NCBI GenBank assembly: GCA_018819265.1
Contig: JAHJQI010000127.1
Location: 1 to 50,558, forward strand
Length of the DNA: 50,558 bases
Direction of reading: 5' to 3'
Source of the DNA: Alphaproteobacteria bacterium
Lineage (GTDB): Bacteria; Pseudomonadota; Alphaproteobacteria; Rhizobiales; Hyphomicrobiaceae
How positions within the stretch are numbered: position 1 is the first letter of the stretch; every line of letters begins with the position of its first letter. Position numbers and translations under genes: made by a program. Below, piece by piece: positions 15,960-23,458 of the stretch. The notes under the pieces are model-generated. The model made no database searches and was not told where the DNA came from. It saw only the letters and a list, made by a program, of their open reading frames with translations.

Positions 15960-16805
15960 TTACGAATTCTGAGAAAGAAACCGCTCGATCTCCGCCGCAA
16001 CCTCAACAGGGTGTTGTTGATGCGGTCCGTGGCCGGACAGCGGATACACCGCGACCTGTGCGTTTGTGAGTTCTCGGAAAAGCAGCCATGTGTTCTTCAG
16101 AGGGAAGAACGGGTCCCTGTCGCCAGAGATGATGAGGAATGGCTGCTTTAATTGCTTCAGGCGCGCGTAGTGGTCCGTCTGGCCGCCCATAAATCCTGTC
16201 ACCGCCTCGACCATCTTTGCGATGATTTCAGGCCCGACGACAGGTTCGCGATTTTTGCGGGTGGCCCAGCGGTCAATGAACGCTTGCGTTTCCTTTTCGC
16301 GGCCTTCGGCGAAAAACAGATAACGGACGTCGTCGAAAGTGTACGTATCTTTCAAGGCGATGCCAAACACGATGTCGGTCGGAGGTGCCGTCTCGGCATT
16401 ACCGGCTGGTCCGGTGCCGATACCAATCACTTTGCGAACGAGCTTTGGTTCTTGAAGTGCAATGGTCTGACAGACGAACCCGCCCATCGAGAACCCCAGC
16501 ACGTCAATTTGAGTATGTCCAAGCGCGCGTGCGAACGCGGCTGCGTTTCGCCCCTTTTCGTCGAAGTCCTTGGCGGGCGTGCCGGTAGACGAGCCGACAG
16601 CGGCGTCGCTGAACAGGATCACATGGCGCGTCTTGGCGAGTTCGTCGACGAAGGCCGGATCCCAATCGTCCAGCGTGCCGCGGAAGCGATGCAAGAAAAT
16701 TATGGGTGTAGGGTCGGCGAGATGCGCAGGTCGCAGTTCCCGGTAAGCGTAGCTCACATCACCGACGTTTACGTGCTTGGTTGGTACGTCGATAGCGTTG
16801 GTCAC
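15960..16805 (-). CDS. Alpha/beta-fold hydrolase
   Basis: A 281-residue hydrolase. The nucleophile elbow is GFSMGG with Ser106. The oxyanion region is IIFLHRFRGTLDDWDPAF, where the usual HG pair reads HR. The acid is probably Asp in ISGDRDPFFPL and the base His in PLSGHGPHQQHP. It could be an esterase, lactonase or C-C bond hydrolase; the sequence does not decide. The start is GTG 16805 with a strong GGAGGA site. It is the middle gene of the MDR-hydrolase-OYE operon, 81 bases after the MDR stop, so it probably acts on the same substrate route. Confidence 0.9.
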   Translation of the reverse strand: MTNAIDVPTKHVNVGDVSYAYRELRPAHLADPTPIIFLHRFRGTLDDWDPAFVDELAKTRHVILFSDAAVGSSTGTPAKDFDEKGRNAAAFARALGHTQIDVLGFSMGGFVCQTIALQEPKLVRKVIGIGTGPAGNAETAPPTDIVFGIALKDTYTFDDVRYLFFAEGREKETQAFIDRWATRKNREPVVGPEIIAKMVEAVTGFMGGQTDHYARLKQLKQPFLIISGDRDPFFPLKNTWLLFRELTNAQVAVYPLSGHGPHQQHPVEVAAEIERFLSQNS

Positions 16806-16886
16806 GGTATCCTCCGTTGTTCCGGTTGGATTGCTGAACGCTATTGGCGTTCCGATTTTTGAAACGGTGAAGCGTTTGTACCCGCC

Positions 16887-17876
16887 TCACACGGTGACGA
16901 CGATTTTTCCGAACTGGACGTTGGACTCCAGGTACCTGTGCGCTTCGACGATTTGGTCGAAGGGGAAAGTTTTGGCGATGACAGGCTTCAGCGTTCCGTT
17001 TTCAAGACCGCGAGTGATGAATGAAATCGCGGCTTCGCGGCGAGCCATGTCGGGCACGATTTCAAACAGCGTGTAGCCCCGGACGGTGAGACCCTTGAGA
17101 AGTGCCGGACCGAAGGGGAAAGGCGTCGGCTGCAGGCTCAACAGTCCGTAAAGTATTAGAATGCCACCAGGTGCCATTGCTGCCGCTAGCTTCTCGACAC
17201 CAGCCCCGCCGACAGGATCGAATACGACACGAGTACCCTTGCCCCCGGTGATTGCATTGATAGCCTCCACCAGATCCTGCTCTTCCGTAGCCACGACATG
17301 CGCCGCGCCCGCCGCCTTTAATGCAGCCACCTTCGCACTGGTGCGGGTCATCGCAATAGAAACGCCGCCCACGCTATTGACGATCTGTATAGCAGCAAGC
17401 CCCACACTCGATGAGGCAGCCGGGATGACGACCGCGTCGCCCTTGCCGACCTTGGCGATGTCGATGAGTGCGCCGTAAGCGGTGATGTACGCCATCCAGA
17501 CAGCCGCCGCCTCGACGGCATTCAGCCCCTCAGGCCGTTTAACGACGGCGTAGGCGGGTACAACGGCAACCTCGGCGTAGATGCCATAGGCATTGAGCGA
17601 GAATGCAGGAATGACACTGACGGGCTCACCGACGGCGAAGCCGCTGACGGCGGGGCCTAGTTCAAGCACCACGGCTGACGCTTCATAGCCGTTTTGGGCA
17701 GGCAAGTTCGGCTGCTCTAGGTATGCTCCGGACCGGAACATTTGCTCGGCGCGATTGAGGCCAATGGCTTCGACGCGCACACGCAACTCGCCTTCGTTCA
17801 AAGGGCGGTCTGGAAGTTCTTCGATCTCGAGGACTTCGGGACCGCCGATGCGGTGGAAACGAACAACGCGGCTCAT
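16887..17876 (-). CDS. Zinc-independent MDR alcohol dehydrogenase/quinone reductase-like protein
   Basis: A 329-residue medium-chain reductase. RVEAIGLNRAEQMFRSGAYL is the QOR-type N-terminal signature and lacks the zinc-ligand Cys/His of true alcohol dehydrogenases. The cofactor site is VIPAASSSVGLAAIQIVNS near residue 150, where the glycine pattern is altered to a serine-rich form, followed by GTRVVFDPVGGAG. It should reduce an enone or quinone using NAD(P)H. GAGAGGCGCCCAGC precedes the ATG. It is the first gene of the operon divergent from the TetR regulator, with interlocked promoters between. Confidence 0.9.
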   Translation of the reverse strand: MSRVVRFHRIGGPEVLEIEELPDRPLNEGELRVRVEAIGLNRAEQMFRSGAYLEQPNLPAQNGYEASAVVLELGPAVSGFAVGEPVSVIPAFSLNAYGIYAEVAVVPAYAVVKRPEGLNAVEAAAVWMAYITAYGALIDIAKVGKGDAVVIPAASSSVGLAAIQIVNSVGGVSIAMTRTSAKVAALKAAGAAHVVATEEQDLVEAINAITGGKGTRVVFDPVGGAGVEKLAAAMAPGGILILYGLLSLQPTPFPFGPALLKGLTVRGYTLFEIVPDMARREAAISFITRGLENGTLKPVIAKTFPFDQIVEAHRYLESNVQFGKIVVTV

Positions 17877-17920
17877 GCTGGGCGCCTCTCTTTTGGCTGA
17901 CGGCTTATTGATTGCGATCG

Positions 17921-17934
17921 TAATGATTGCATTA
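17921..17934. promoter_or_regulatory. Candidate TetR operator in the divergent promoter region
   Basis: TAATG-ATTG-CATTA is a perfect dyad. It overlaps the -35 of the tetR promoter and the -10 region of the opposing operon promoter, so one bound dimer could shut both. Outer arms GCGATCG (17914-17920) and CGGTCGC (17940-17946) match at six of seven positions. Confidence 0.6.
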
Positions 17935-17955
17935 GATGACGGTCGCCATTATAAT
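17927..17955 (+). promoter_or_regulatory. Putative promoter of the tetR gene
   Basis: TTGCAT (17927-17932), a 17-base spacer, then the perfect -10 TATAAT (17950-17955), 36 bases before the regulator's ATG at 17991. Confidence 0.7.
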
Positions 17956-17961
17956 TGTCAA
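17933..17961 (-). promoter_or_regulatory. Putative promoter of the MDR-hydrolase-OYE operon
   Basis: On the minus strand a perfect TTGACA (17961-17956) overlaps the tetR -10 box by geometry. The -10 is less clear: CATCTA at 17 bases or TCTAAT at 19 bases. It lies 55-80 bases before the MDR start at 17876. Confidence 0.5.
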
Positions 17962-17990
17962 GTCCCGCTAAACGAACGAGGGCTTCGCCG

Positions 17991-18539
17991 ATGCGCGTTT
18001 CCAAAGAACAGGCTGCTAGAAATCGCGAACGTATTCTGAAGGCGACGTCGCGCCTCATACGCGAACGCGGAATTTTAGGAGCCGGTGTTGATGCGCTTAC
18101 GGAAGCCGCCGGCATGACGCACGGTGGCCTGTACAGTCAGTTTTGCTCCAAGGAGCGCCTGATCGAGGAGGCTTTAGCCGACGTCATCGCTGAAAAAAGC
18201 CAGGAGATGAGCGCTGCTGATGTCCGCGAGTACGTTTCCAGCTACCTTTCAGCGGAACATCGTGACGCGCCGGGGCGCGGTTGCCCCCTTGCAGCCTTAT
18301 GTTCAGAGATGCCTCGTCAAAGCGAGGGCGTGCGAACGCGCTTCACGGCTGGATTACGCGAAATGATTTCCGCGCTGAGCGAACCGCAGGGTTCCGGTAC
18401 AAAGCAGCGCAAGCGCGACGAAGCCGCAATTGCAATGGTCGCATCCCTCGTTGGAGCCCTTGTGTTGGCCAGGGCCGTCACTGATCCCAAGCTATCAAAC
18501 GATATCCTTCGTGCCACAAAGGCCAATCTTGAACGCTGA
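17991..18539 (+). CDS. TetR/AcrR-family transcriptional regulator
   Basis: A 182-residue TetR regulator. The helix-turn-helix lies at residues ~12-56 (RILKATSRLIRERGILGAGV, LTEAAGMTHGGLYSQFCSKE). The C-terminal ligand domain has the motif GRGCPLAALCSEMPRQ with Cys98 and Cys104; Cys52 is in the DNA-binding domain. ATG 17991 gives the standard family N-terminus (RVSKEQAARNRERIL); an upstream TTG is unlikely, as it overlaps the -10 box. It is divergent from the MDR-hydrolase-OYE operon and probably represses it and itself. In E. coli the TetR-type NemR senses electrophiles by cysteine and controls an OYE; a parallel role is inference only. Confidence 0.9.
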   Translation: MRVSKEQAARNRERILKATSRLIRERGILGAGVDALTEAAGMTHGGLYSQFCSKERLIEEALADVIAEKSQEMSAADVREYVSSYLSAEHRDAPGRGCPLAALCSEMPRQSEGVRTRFTAGLREMISALSEPQGSGTKQRKRDEAAIAMVASLVGALVLARAVTDPKLSNDILRATKANLER

Positions 18540-18665
18540 GGGACGCGGACAGGTTTTGGCCATCCCGGAATGTTGGTCACGTCCGCTCCGGCCCAAAAGC
18601 ACCAACCCTTCCGCGTGAACATGGCCCACAAATCGTATTGCGACGACTGATATGCCAGCGCCACA

Positions 18666-19316
18666 TCACCAAACCCGCTCCTCATAGACCCGGTTGCCTT
18701 CCGCTTCGATGCCCTTGATCGCCGTACGGCCATCGGGGCCGACCGCCGCGATGACGCGCATCTCACCCTTGCCGATCAGCTTCTCAAGCCGCTTGCCCTC
18801 GCCTTCCGGCACGAAATAGGACTCGATCCCGTAATCGACCGGCGTCGACCCCATGTCGCTCAATCGCAGCGCGTAATGCTCCGGCACGTTGCCGCGCAAC
18901 ACGACATCGCCGTCGGCGACGCTGGCTGGATATGAAACGCTCACCGCCACCGGCATCCATCCGACGGCCGGTTCGCTCTGCTGCCGCTGACGCTCTTCGC
19001 CCTGCCCGCCGTCGCCTTGCACGGTCTCGCTTTGAGGAAGTACGCCCTTCCGCGCCGTCACATAAAGCGTGCGCGTACCGTCCGGCATATCCTTCAGGAA
19101 CGCCCCGTCGATCCGCGACAGCGCCCCGTAATTGAGGATCACGTAGTCCCCCTGGAACAGGCTGCGCGGATCAACCGGCTGCACGTCGAGTACGATCTCC
19201 CGGCCATGCTGCAAAAGCCCGGCCCGGTCGACGATCATGTAGCCCAGCGCCGCACTCTGCACGCCCGCGACGACGAGAACCGCCAGCCACACGTTCAACC
19301 CGAAAAAGCGCTTCAT
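18666..19316 (-). CDS. GDYXXLXY-domain membrane-anchored protein
   Basis: A 216-residue protein with one N-terminal membrane anchor (NVWLAVLVVAGVQSAALGYM) and an extracytoplasmic domain carrying the name-giving motif as FQGDYVILNY, then DGTRTLYVTARKGVLPQ, ADGDVVLRGNV and YGIESYFVPEGEGKRLEKLI. The function is not known. It is the standard partner of DUF2157 proteins: its ATG (19316) overlaps the upstream DUF2157 stop within ATGA, so the two are translationally coupled. Part of this gene is duplicated, in broken form, at 20783-20990. Confidence 0.9.
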   Translation of the reverse strand: MKRFFGLNVWLAVLVVAGVQSAALGYMIVDRAGLLQHGREIVLDVQPVDPRSLFQGDYVILNYGALSRIDGAFLKDMPDGTRTLYVTARKGVLPQSETVQGDGGQGEERQRQQSEPAVGWMPVAVSVSYPASVADGDVVLRGNVPEHYALRLSDMGSTPVDYGIESYFVPEGEGKRLEKLIGKGEMRVIAAVGPDGRTAIKGIEAEGNRVYEERVW

Positions 19317-20443
19317 GACTTTGCTCCTTCGCCTGCCTGCATGGCTCGCATGCGCTTGTTGACGAGATAGGCCAGCACCGCCAAGCCGATGACGCCCGCA
19401 CCGGTGACGACGAAGAACAACGACGAACCGATGAGCGTGCCGACGGTTTTCACGAACAGGCTGACCACTTCGAGAAAGAATGCCACGTACCCCGTCCGGC
19501 TCAGCGTCAGGTCGTGGCTCTTGAGGCCCCATGCAATTGCCGAGATGGCCGCGGCGATCGCGACCGCGGCAAACGCCAGCAGCGCCGCGAGACTGATCGC
19601 CTCGACGAACTGCAGCGCGAACAGCGCCGCCATGCCGATCGCAAACCCGACGACGACCATCACCCGCCCGGCTTCGGCAAATCGCCCCAGCCCCTGTTGG
19701 ATGGCGGCGCCAGCCCCGGCAATCGCCGCCCCGATCAACAACACGAGTGTGTGCGCGTGCCCCTGTTCGAGAATGTAGCCGAGCGAAATGACCCACACGC
19801 CGAACGCAACACTCGCAGCCTTCACGCCATAACCGCTGCCGATGTAATACAGCACCGCCGCCACTGCACCGAGCGCTGGCACGAACGGATAGAACACGCC
19901 GCGACCGATTTCCGTTTCCCAGCCGCCCCACAGGCACACGAGACCGAGGCTCAACAGCGCCGAAGCGCTGGAGCGGAACAGCAGGCCCGCCAGCAGCGAA
20001 CCCGCCGCCCACACGATCACCGCGTCCGGCGGATTGCCATAGAGGTGGTACATCTGCGTGACCAGCATGACGCTCGCCCCGAACAGCGCCGAGCCGAACA
20101 GCACCGCACCGTGCGCGAACACGTCGAGACCGCGCTGGAACAACACCGCACCCGCGCCATACGACGCCCAGATGCCGCCGCCCATCAACGCCAGCCGTAC
20201 GAGGCGCGGCATTTCCTGCCAGTTGGCGGCAACGAAGCTGAGCGCCCCCGCCCCCATCAGGATTGCGCCGATCAGCGACAGCGCCGCCACCAGCCGGTTC
20301 GACATGCCGAACGCTGCACCGCCGCCCGCGTCGCGATCGCACTCGGCGAGGATCGCGCGCATGCCGTCGGGCTTGACATGCCCCGCCTCCACCCATCGCG
20401 GCAGATCGACCGCCAGCCGCCTGCGGTAATAGCTGGTATTCAT
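19313..20443 (-). CDS. DUF2157 polytopic membrane protein
   Basis: A 376-residue protein. A short soluble N-terminus (RRRLAVDLPRWVEAGHVKPD) typical of DUF2157 precedes about ten hydrophobic helices, beginning AALSLIGAILMGAGALSFVA with the conserved AANWQEMPRLVRLAL. The end is a basic cytoplasmic tail. The function is unknown; the family is consistently paired with GDYXXLXY proteins, as here. ATG 20443 is preceded by AGGTGATGAA; an in-frame start further upstream would add an atypical tail. A perfect dyad at 20541-20557 lies about 100 bases upstream. Confidence 0.88.
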   Translation of the reverse strand: MNTSYYRRRLAVDLPRWVEAGHVKPDGMRAILAECDRDAGGGAAFGMSNRLVAALSLIGAILMGAGALSFVAANWQEMPRLVRLALMGGGIWASYGAGAVLFQRGLDVFAHGAVLFGSALFGASVMLVTQMYHLYGNPPDAVIVWAAGSLLAGLLFRSSASALLSLGLVCLWGGWETEIGRGVFYPFVPALGAVAAVLYYIGSGYGVKAASVAFGVWVISLGYILEQGHAHTLVLLIGAAIAGAGAAIQQGLGRFAEAGRVMVVVGFAIGMAALFALQFVEAISLAALLAFAAVAIAAAISAIAWGLKSHDLTLSRTGYVAFFLEVVSLFVKTVGTLIGSSLFFVVTGAGVIGLAVLAYLVNKRMRAMQAGEGAKS

Positions 20444-20540
20444 TTCATCACCTGCCTGTTTTCCATCGCGCCACCTGTTTTCGTCATAACGCCCGCCTTT
20501 GGTCCACGCCCAGCATTTTACGTCCACCTGCAATTCATCG

Positions 20541-20557
20541 TATGAACTACGTTCATA
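20541..20557. promoter_or_regulatory. Perfect 17-bp dyad upstream of the DUF2157 operon
   Basis: TATGAAC-TAC-GTTCATA has 7-base arms and a 3-base spacer, the size of a dimeric repressor site. It lies 98 bases before the DUF2157 ATG. It is not the alphaproteobacterial LexA pattern (GTTC-N7-GTTC), and it differs from the TetR dyad at 17921. Confidence 0.5.
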
Positions 20558-20782
20558 TTTGTGGCGGAATTTGTACGCAGACGCTGTCCACGCGAAACGC
20601 CATGCGCTCCACCATTGTCATCCGACATGCATTGCCGGGACCCAGGTTCCCTACGATATGTGCCATTCCGATTGGAAGCCGCCGCAACAACGTGACCGAA
20701 TCGAACCCTGCTCCCATTAACACTTGCCGCACACTGGATCGCGGTGACGAGCACCGGGATGACACAAGCCGAGACAGTACGC

Positions 20783-20990
20783 CATCACCAAACCCGCTCC
20801 TCGAAAACGCGCTTGCCCTCCGCTTCGATGCCCTTGCTCGCCGTGCGCCCATCGGGGCCGACCCCAGCGATGACGCGCATCGAGCCCTTGCCGATCAGCT
20901 TTTCAAGCCGCTTGCCCTCGCCCGAAATACGACTCGACCCCGTAGTCGACCGGCGTCGACTCCATGGCGCTCAATCGCAGCGCGAAGTGC
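20783..20990 (-). pseudogene. Partial broken copy of the GDYXXLXY gene
   Basis: About 208 bases closely match the 3' part of the GDYXXLXY gene around 18665-18880, same strand (shared CATCACCAAACCCGCTCCTC, GCCCATCGGGGCCGACC-like and TTGCCGATCAGCTT stretches). Relative to the intact gene, eight bases are missing after CTTGCCCTCGCC, breaking the frame, and there is no 5' part. This is a decayed segmental duplication about 2 kb from its source. Confidence 0.88.
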
Positions 20991-20999
20991 GTTGGGACG

Positions 21000-21044
21000 C
21001 TACCCCTGAACTCGCTACCCCTGAACTCGCTACCCCTGAACTCG
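21000..21044. repeat. 15-bp perfect tandem repeat, three copies
   Basis: CTACCCCTGAACTCG occurs three times back to back, directly after the end of the duplicated gene fragment. It has no coding context. Confidence 0.95.
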
Positions 21045-21116
21045 CTGAACAACGCTCATTGTGAACGATGTTCACCAGAGGGAAAGCGCGGGTGCAATTT
21101 AAGGCGGGATCCGGAA

Positions 21117-21227
21117 CTTCAACATCGGCCTGCCGAAGTTGTGGAATAGAGTTGGGAGAGACAGAAAAGCCCACGGCAACGAACGCCAGGTTCGCCGCCC
21201 CCGCATCGTCATTCCCGCGCAGGCGGG
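21117..21227. repeat. 111-bp direct repeat, left copy
   Basis: Starts CTTCAACATCGGCCTGCCGA and ends in CATTCCCGCG...AGGCGGG. The same 111-base sequence with about six substitutions recurs at 22050-22160. The pair brackets the ~120-bp repeat array. Confidence 0.9.
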
Positions 21228-21309
21228 CCGGTCGCGCTTCCGAATGGCGACTCGCTTTCCTGACCGGGGAACAAATGCAGCGAAGACCTCTGCCGGCAAG
21301 CGCGGCAGA

Positions 21310-21955
21310 GAATGGCACAAAAGTCGTCATCCCCGCGAAGGCGGGGATCCGGTCGCGCTTCCGAATGGCGACTCGCTTGCCTGACCGGGGAACAAATGCG
21401 GCTGCGCTCCCCGGCCGGCACGCGCGGCAAAGAAAGGCACAAAAGTCGTCATCCCCGCGAAGGCGGATCCGGTCGCGCTTGCGAATGGCGACTCGCTTTT
21501 CTGATCGGGGCGCCCATGCGGCGAATGCCCCAGCCGGCAAGCGCGGCAGAGAATGGCACAAAAGTCGTCATCCCCGCGAAGGCGGGGATCCGGTCGCGCT
21601 TGCGAATGGCGACTCGCTGGCCTGACCGGGGCGCCCATGCAGCGAAGACCCTCAGCCGGCAGGCTAGGCAGAGAATGGCAGATGATGGTGGTCTCTTGAT
21701 ACCTGGCCGGATCCCCGCCTTCGCGGGGATGACGAATGTGGGAGCCGATGTGCGGAGTCCAACGGCACGGGCGAAGACCTCTGCCGGCAAGCGCGGCAGA
21801 GAATGGCACAAAAGTCGTCATCCCCGCGAAGGCGGGGATCCGGTCGCGCTTGCGAATGGCGACTCGCTTTCCTGATCGGGGCGCCCATGCGGCGAATGCC
21901 TCAGCCGGCAGGCTCGGCAGAGAATGGCACAAAAGTCGTCATCCCCGCGAAGGCG
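21310..21955. repeat. Array of about six imperfect ~120-bp palindromic repeats
   Basis: Units begin near 21310, 21432, 21551, 21673 (diverged, containing an inverted core), 21801 and 21922. Each carries the hairpin ATCCCCGC-GAAG-GCGGGGAT or a variant, then GGTCGCGCTT, CGAATGGCGACTCGCTT and GCCGGCAAGCGCGGCAGAGA. Such hairpin cores are widespread REP-like elements in alphaproteobacteria. No transposase or tyrosine-type REP-associated transposase gene is present in the window. Confidence 0.9.
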
Positions 21956-22208
21956 AACCCAAGCAAGCTGCTGTTGGCGCTCCATAGGTGACGTGCCCGG
22001 ACCTCGGCCTTCGTCTGGCGGATAGTCGCAACAAAGATGGGCCTGCCAGCTTCAACATCGGCCTGCCGAAGTTGTGGAATAGAATTGGGAGAGACAGAAA
22101 AGCCCACAGCAACGAACGCCAGGGCCGCCGCCCCCGCAACGTCATTCCCGCGAAGGCGGGAACCCAAGCAAGCTGCAGTTGGCGCTCCATAGGTGACGTG
22201 CCCGGACC
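21956..22208. repeat. ~48-bp direct repeat, two copies 205 bases apart
   Basis: AACCCAAGCAAGCTG followed by GTTGGCGCTCCATAGGTGAC and GTGCCCGGACC occurs from 21956 and again from 22161. The second copy sits directly after the right 111-bp repeat, the first directly after the last array unit. Confidence 0.88.
22050..22160. repeat. 111-bp direct repeat, right copy
   Basis: Same length as the copy at 21117-21227, differing by G/A in GAATAGA(A)TTGGG, CACAGCAAC for CACGGCAAC, and a few bases after CGCCAGG. Its end merges into the palindromic core CATTCCCGCGAAGGCGGG. Confidence 0.9.
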
Positions 22209-22263
22209 CAGGCATTTGAACTGTGTTGAGCAGACGAAATGTTGGCAATCGAAGTCCGGGTCG

Positions 22264-22303
22264 AAAGAAAAGAAAAACCCCGCGCGGATCTCTCCACGCG
22301 GGG
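22264..22303 (-). terminator. Rho-independent terminator of the ialB-like gene
   Basis: On the minus strand CCCCGCG (22303-22297), a 12-base loop, CGCGGGG (22284-22278), then TTTTTCTTTTCTTT. It lies about 50 bases after the stop at 22351. Confidence 0.85.
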
Positions 22304-22350
22304 CCGATTTTCAAGGCGATCCAAACGAACCGGCCCGGCTGTTGCCAGCC

Positions 22351-23175
22351 TTACTTCTTTTTAGGAGCTGCGGCAGGAGGGGCAGGAGCGGCAGCCGCAG
22401 CGCCGCCGTCAGCCTGCTTCTTCTGCTGCTCGGCCTGATAGGCCTCGTAGGCCGCCTTCTGGCGTTCGCGGATCTGAGCCATCAGCTGGCCGCGCGCCTG
22501 CGCATAGGCCTTGTTGTCGACCGGCGGGCCATCAAAGGCGGCGGTAAAGCCATCGAGCGGCACCGGGAAGCCGATTGGCTGGGTCGCCGCATTCATGGCA
22601 AGTACCATGATACCGCCGCCCTTCTTCAAGCTGTCGATCATCTCCGGCGTCGCTTCGACTTCCGCCGTGCAGCCAGCCGGATGGCACAGCGAATACTTGA
22701 GCGTGAACGGCTTCAGCTCCTTGTCGTCGACTTTCTCGTTCTTGGAGGCCTTGGCCCACTGGTCGGGCGTGTAGACGGCCGCGCGAACGCCTGCCGGAAT
22801 CGCCATTCCAAGCGGCACCATCACCATCAGGCTCTGCTTGTCGTTGCCCTCGACCTTGCGCAGCGCCGCCGAAACCAGCACCATCCCCGTGTTTCCATCG
22901 AGGCGCTCATGGTGCGTCAGACAGATTTCTTTTTCCGACTTTACTTCCTTGCCGTCTTTATCGACATTCACGAGCGGCGCTTTTTCGCAAAGCTTGACCC
23001 AGGCGCTCTGCGGCTTTTTCGCTCCGGCTTCAGCGGCAGGCTTCGCTCCGGCATCGGCGGCAGGCTTCGCATCCTGCGCGAGCGCTGTCCCGGCAGCACC
23101 GGCCAATGTCAACAGCAGCGCCGCGCCAAGCACGTGGGTCTGCGATTTCAGAATCGTTGGCATCATATGAATCAT
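22351..23175 (-). CDS. Invasion-associated locus B (IalB) family protein
   Basis: A 274-residue exported protein. After a signal peptide (VLGAALLLTLAGAAGTALAQ) comes an Ala/Lys/Pro linker (KPAADAGAKPAAEAG), then the IalB domain: WVKLCEKAPL, KEICLTHHERLDGNTGMVLV, SLMVMVPLGMAIPAGVR, LKYSLCHPAGCTAEVEA, IGFPVPLDGF. Four conserved cysteines (LC, IC, LC, GC) are present. The C-terminus is charged then Ala/Pro/Lys-rich. IalB was named for Bartonella erythrocyte invasion, but the family is widespread in free-living alphaproteobacteria with unknown function. The start ATG 23175 follows AAGGTCG; ATGs at 23166 and 23163 are alternatives. Confidence 0.88.
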   Translation of the reverse strand: MIHMMPTILKSQTHVLGAALLLTLAGAAGTALAQDAKPAADAGAKPAAEAGAKKPQSAWVKLCEKAPLVNVDKDGKEVKSEKEICLTHHERLDGNTGMVLVSAALRKVEGNDKQSLMVMVPLGMAIPAGVRAAVYTPDQWAKASKNEKVDDKELKPFTLKYSLCHPAGCTAEVEATPEMIDSLKKGGGIMVLAMNAATQPIGFPVPLDGFTAAFDGPPVDNKAYAQARGQLMAQIRERQKAAYEAYQAEQQKKQADGGAAAAAPAPPAAAPKKK

Positions 23176-23458
23176 CGACCTTATGTTTGAGAGCTGGCCC
23201 CGCCAGCTGAGCCCCACTGAACAGCACCCATTGGCGCGCAGGTCCGGACGCGCTGTGCGCCCCGCGAAGGGGTGTAAATGCCCCGAATGAGGCAATCCCG
23301 TGACGCACTTCGATCCTGAACCGTGGTATCTGCCGGTGACAGGCGGTTAAGTGGCAAACCCGCCACGCGGCAACATAGAAACGGCCCACTTTGCCGCACT
23401 CTTGTGGCGACACGACTTTCCGGCGACAACCACACCTCCACCGACGCCCGGAGCCGAT

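Larger units (their letters stand above)
20444..22350. other. 1.9-kb gene-free region of repeats and a gene fragment
   Basis: No intact gene is supported. The region holds the dyad at 20541, a duplicated gene fragment (20783-20990), a 15-bp triplet (21000-21044), two 111-bp direct repeats, the ~120-bp palindromic repeat array and the ialB terminator. Many open frames occur, but they are repeat translations. Confidence 0.85.

Noticed and set aside
18666..20396. A single 576-residue protein spanning both the GDYXXLXY and DUF2157 genes
   Set aside because: The upstream two thirds are DUF2157 sequence in the wrong frame; the real genes are separate and overlap by ATGA.
20541..20557. LexA/SOS box
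   Set aside because: The alphaproteobacterial box is a direct GTTC-N7-GTTC repeat; this is an inverted repeat with a 3-base spacer in front of genes unrelated to repair.
21310..21955. Possible CRISPR array
   Set aside because: The units are ~120 bp, imperfect and contiguous, with no unique spacers of constant length and no cas genes.
21060..22330. Many overlapping open frames on both strands, with recurring peptides such as IPAFAGMT and RVAIRKRDR
   Set aside because: These are translations of the palindromic repeats, not genes; they lack ribosome sites and repeat the same peptide in several frames.
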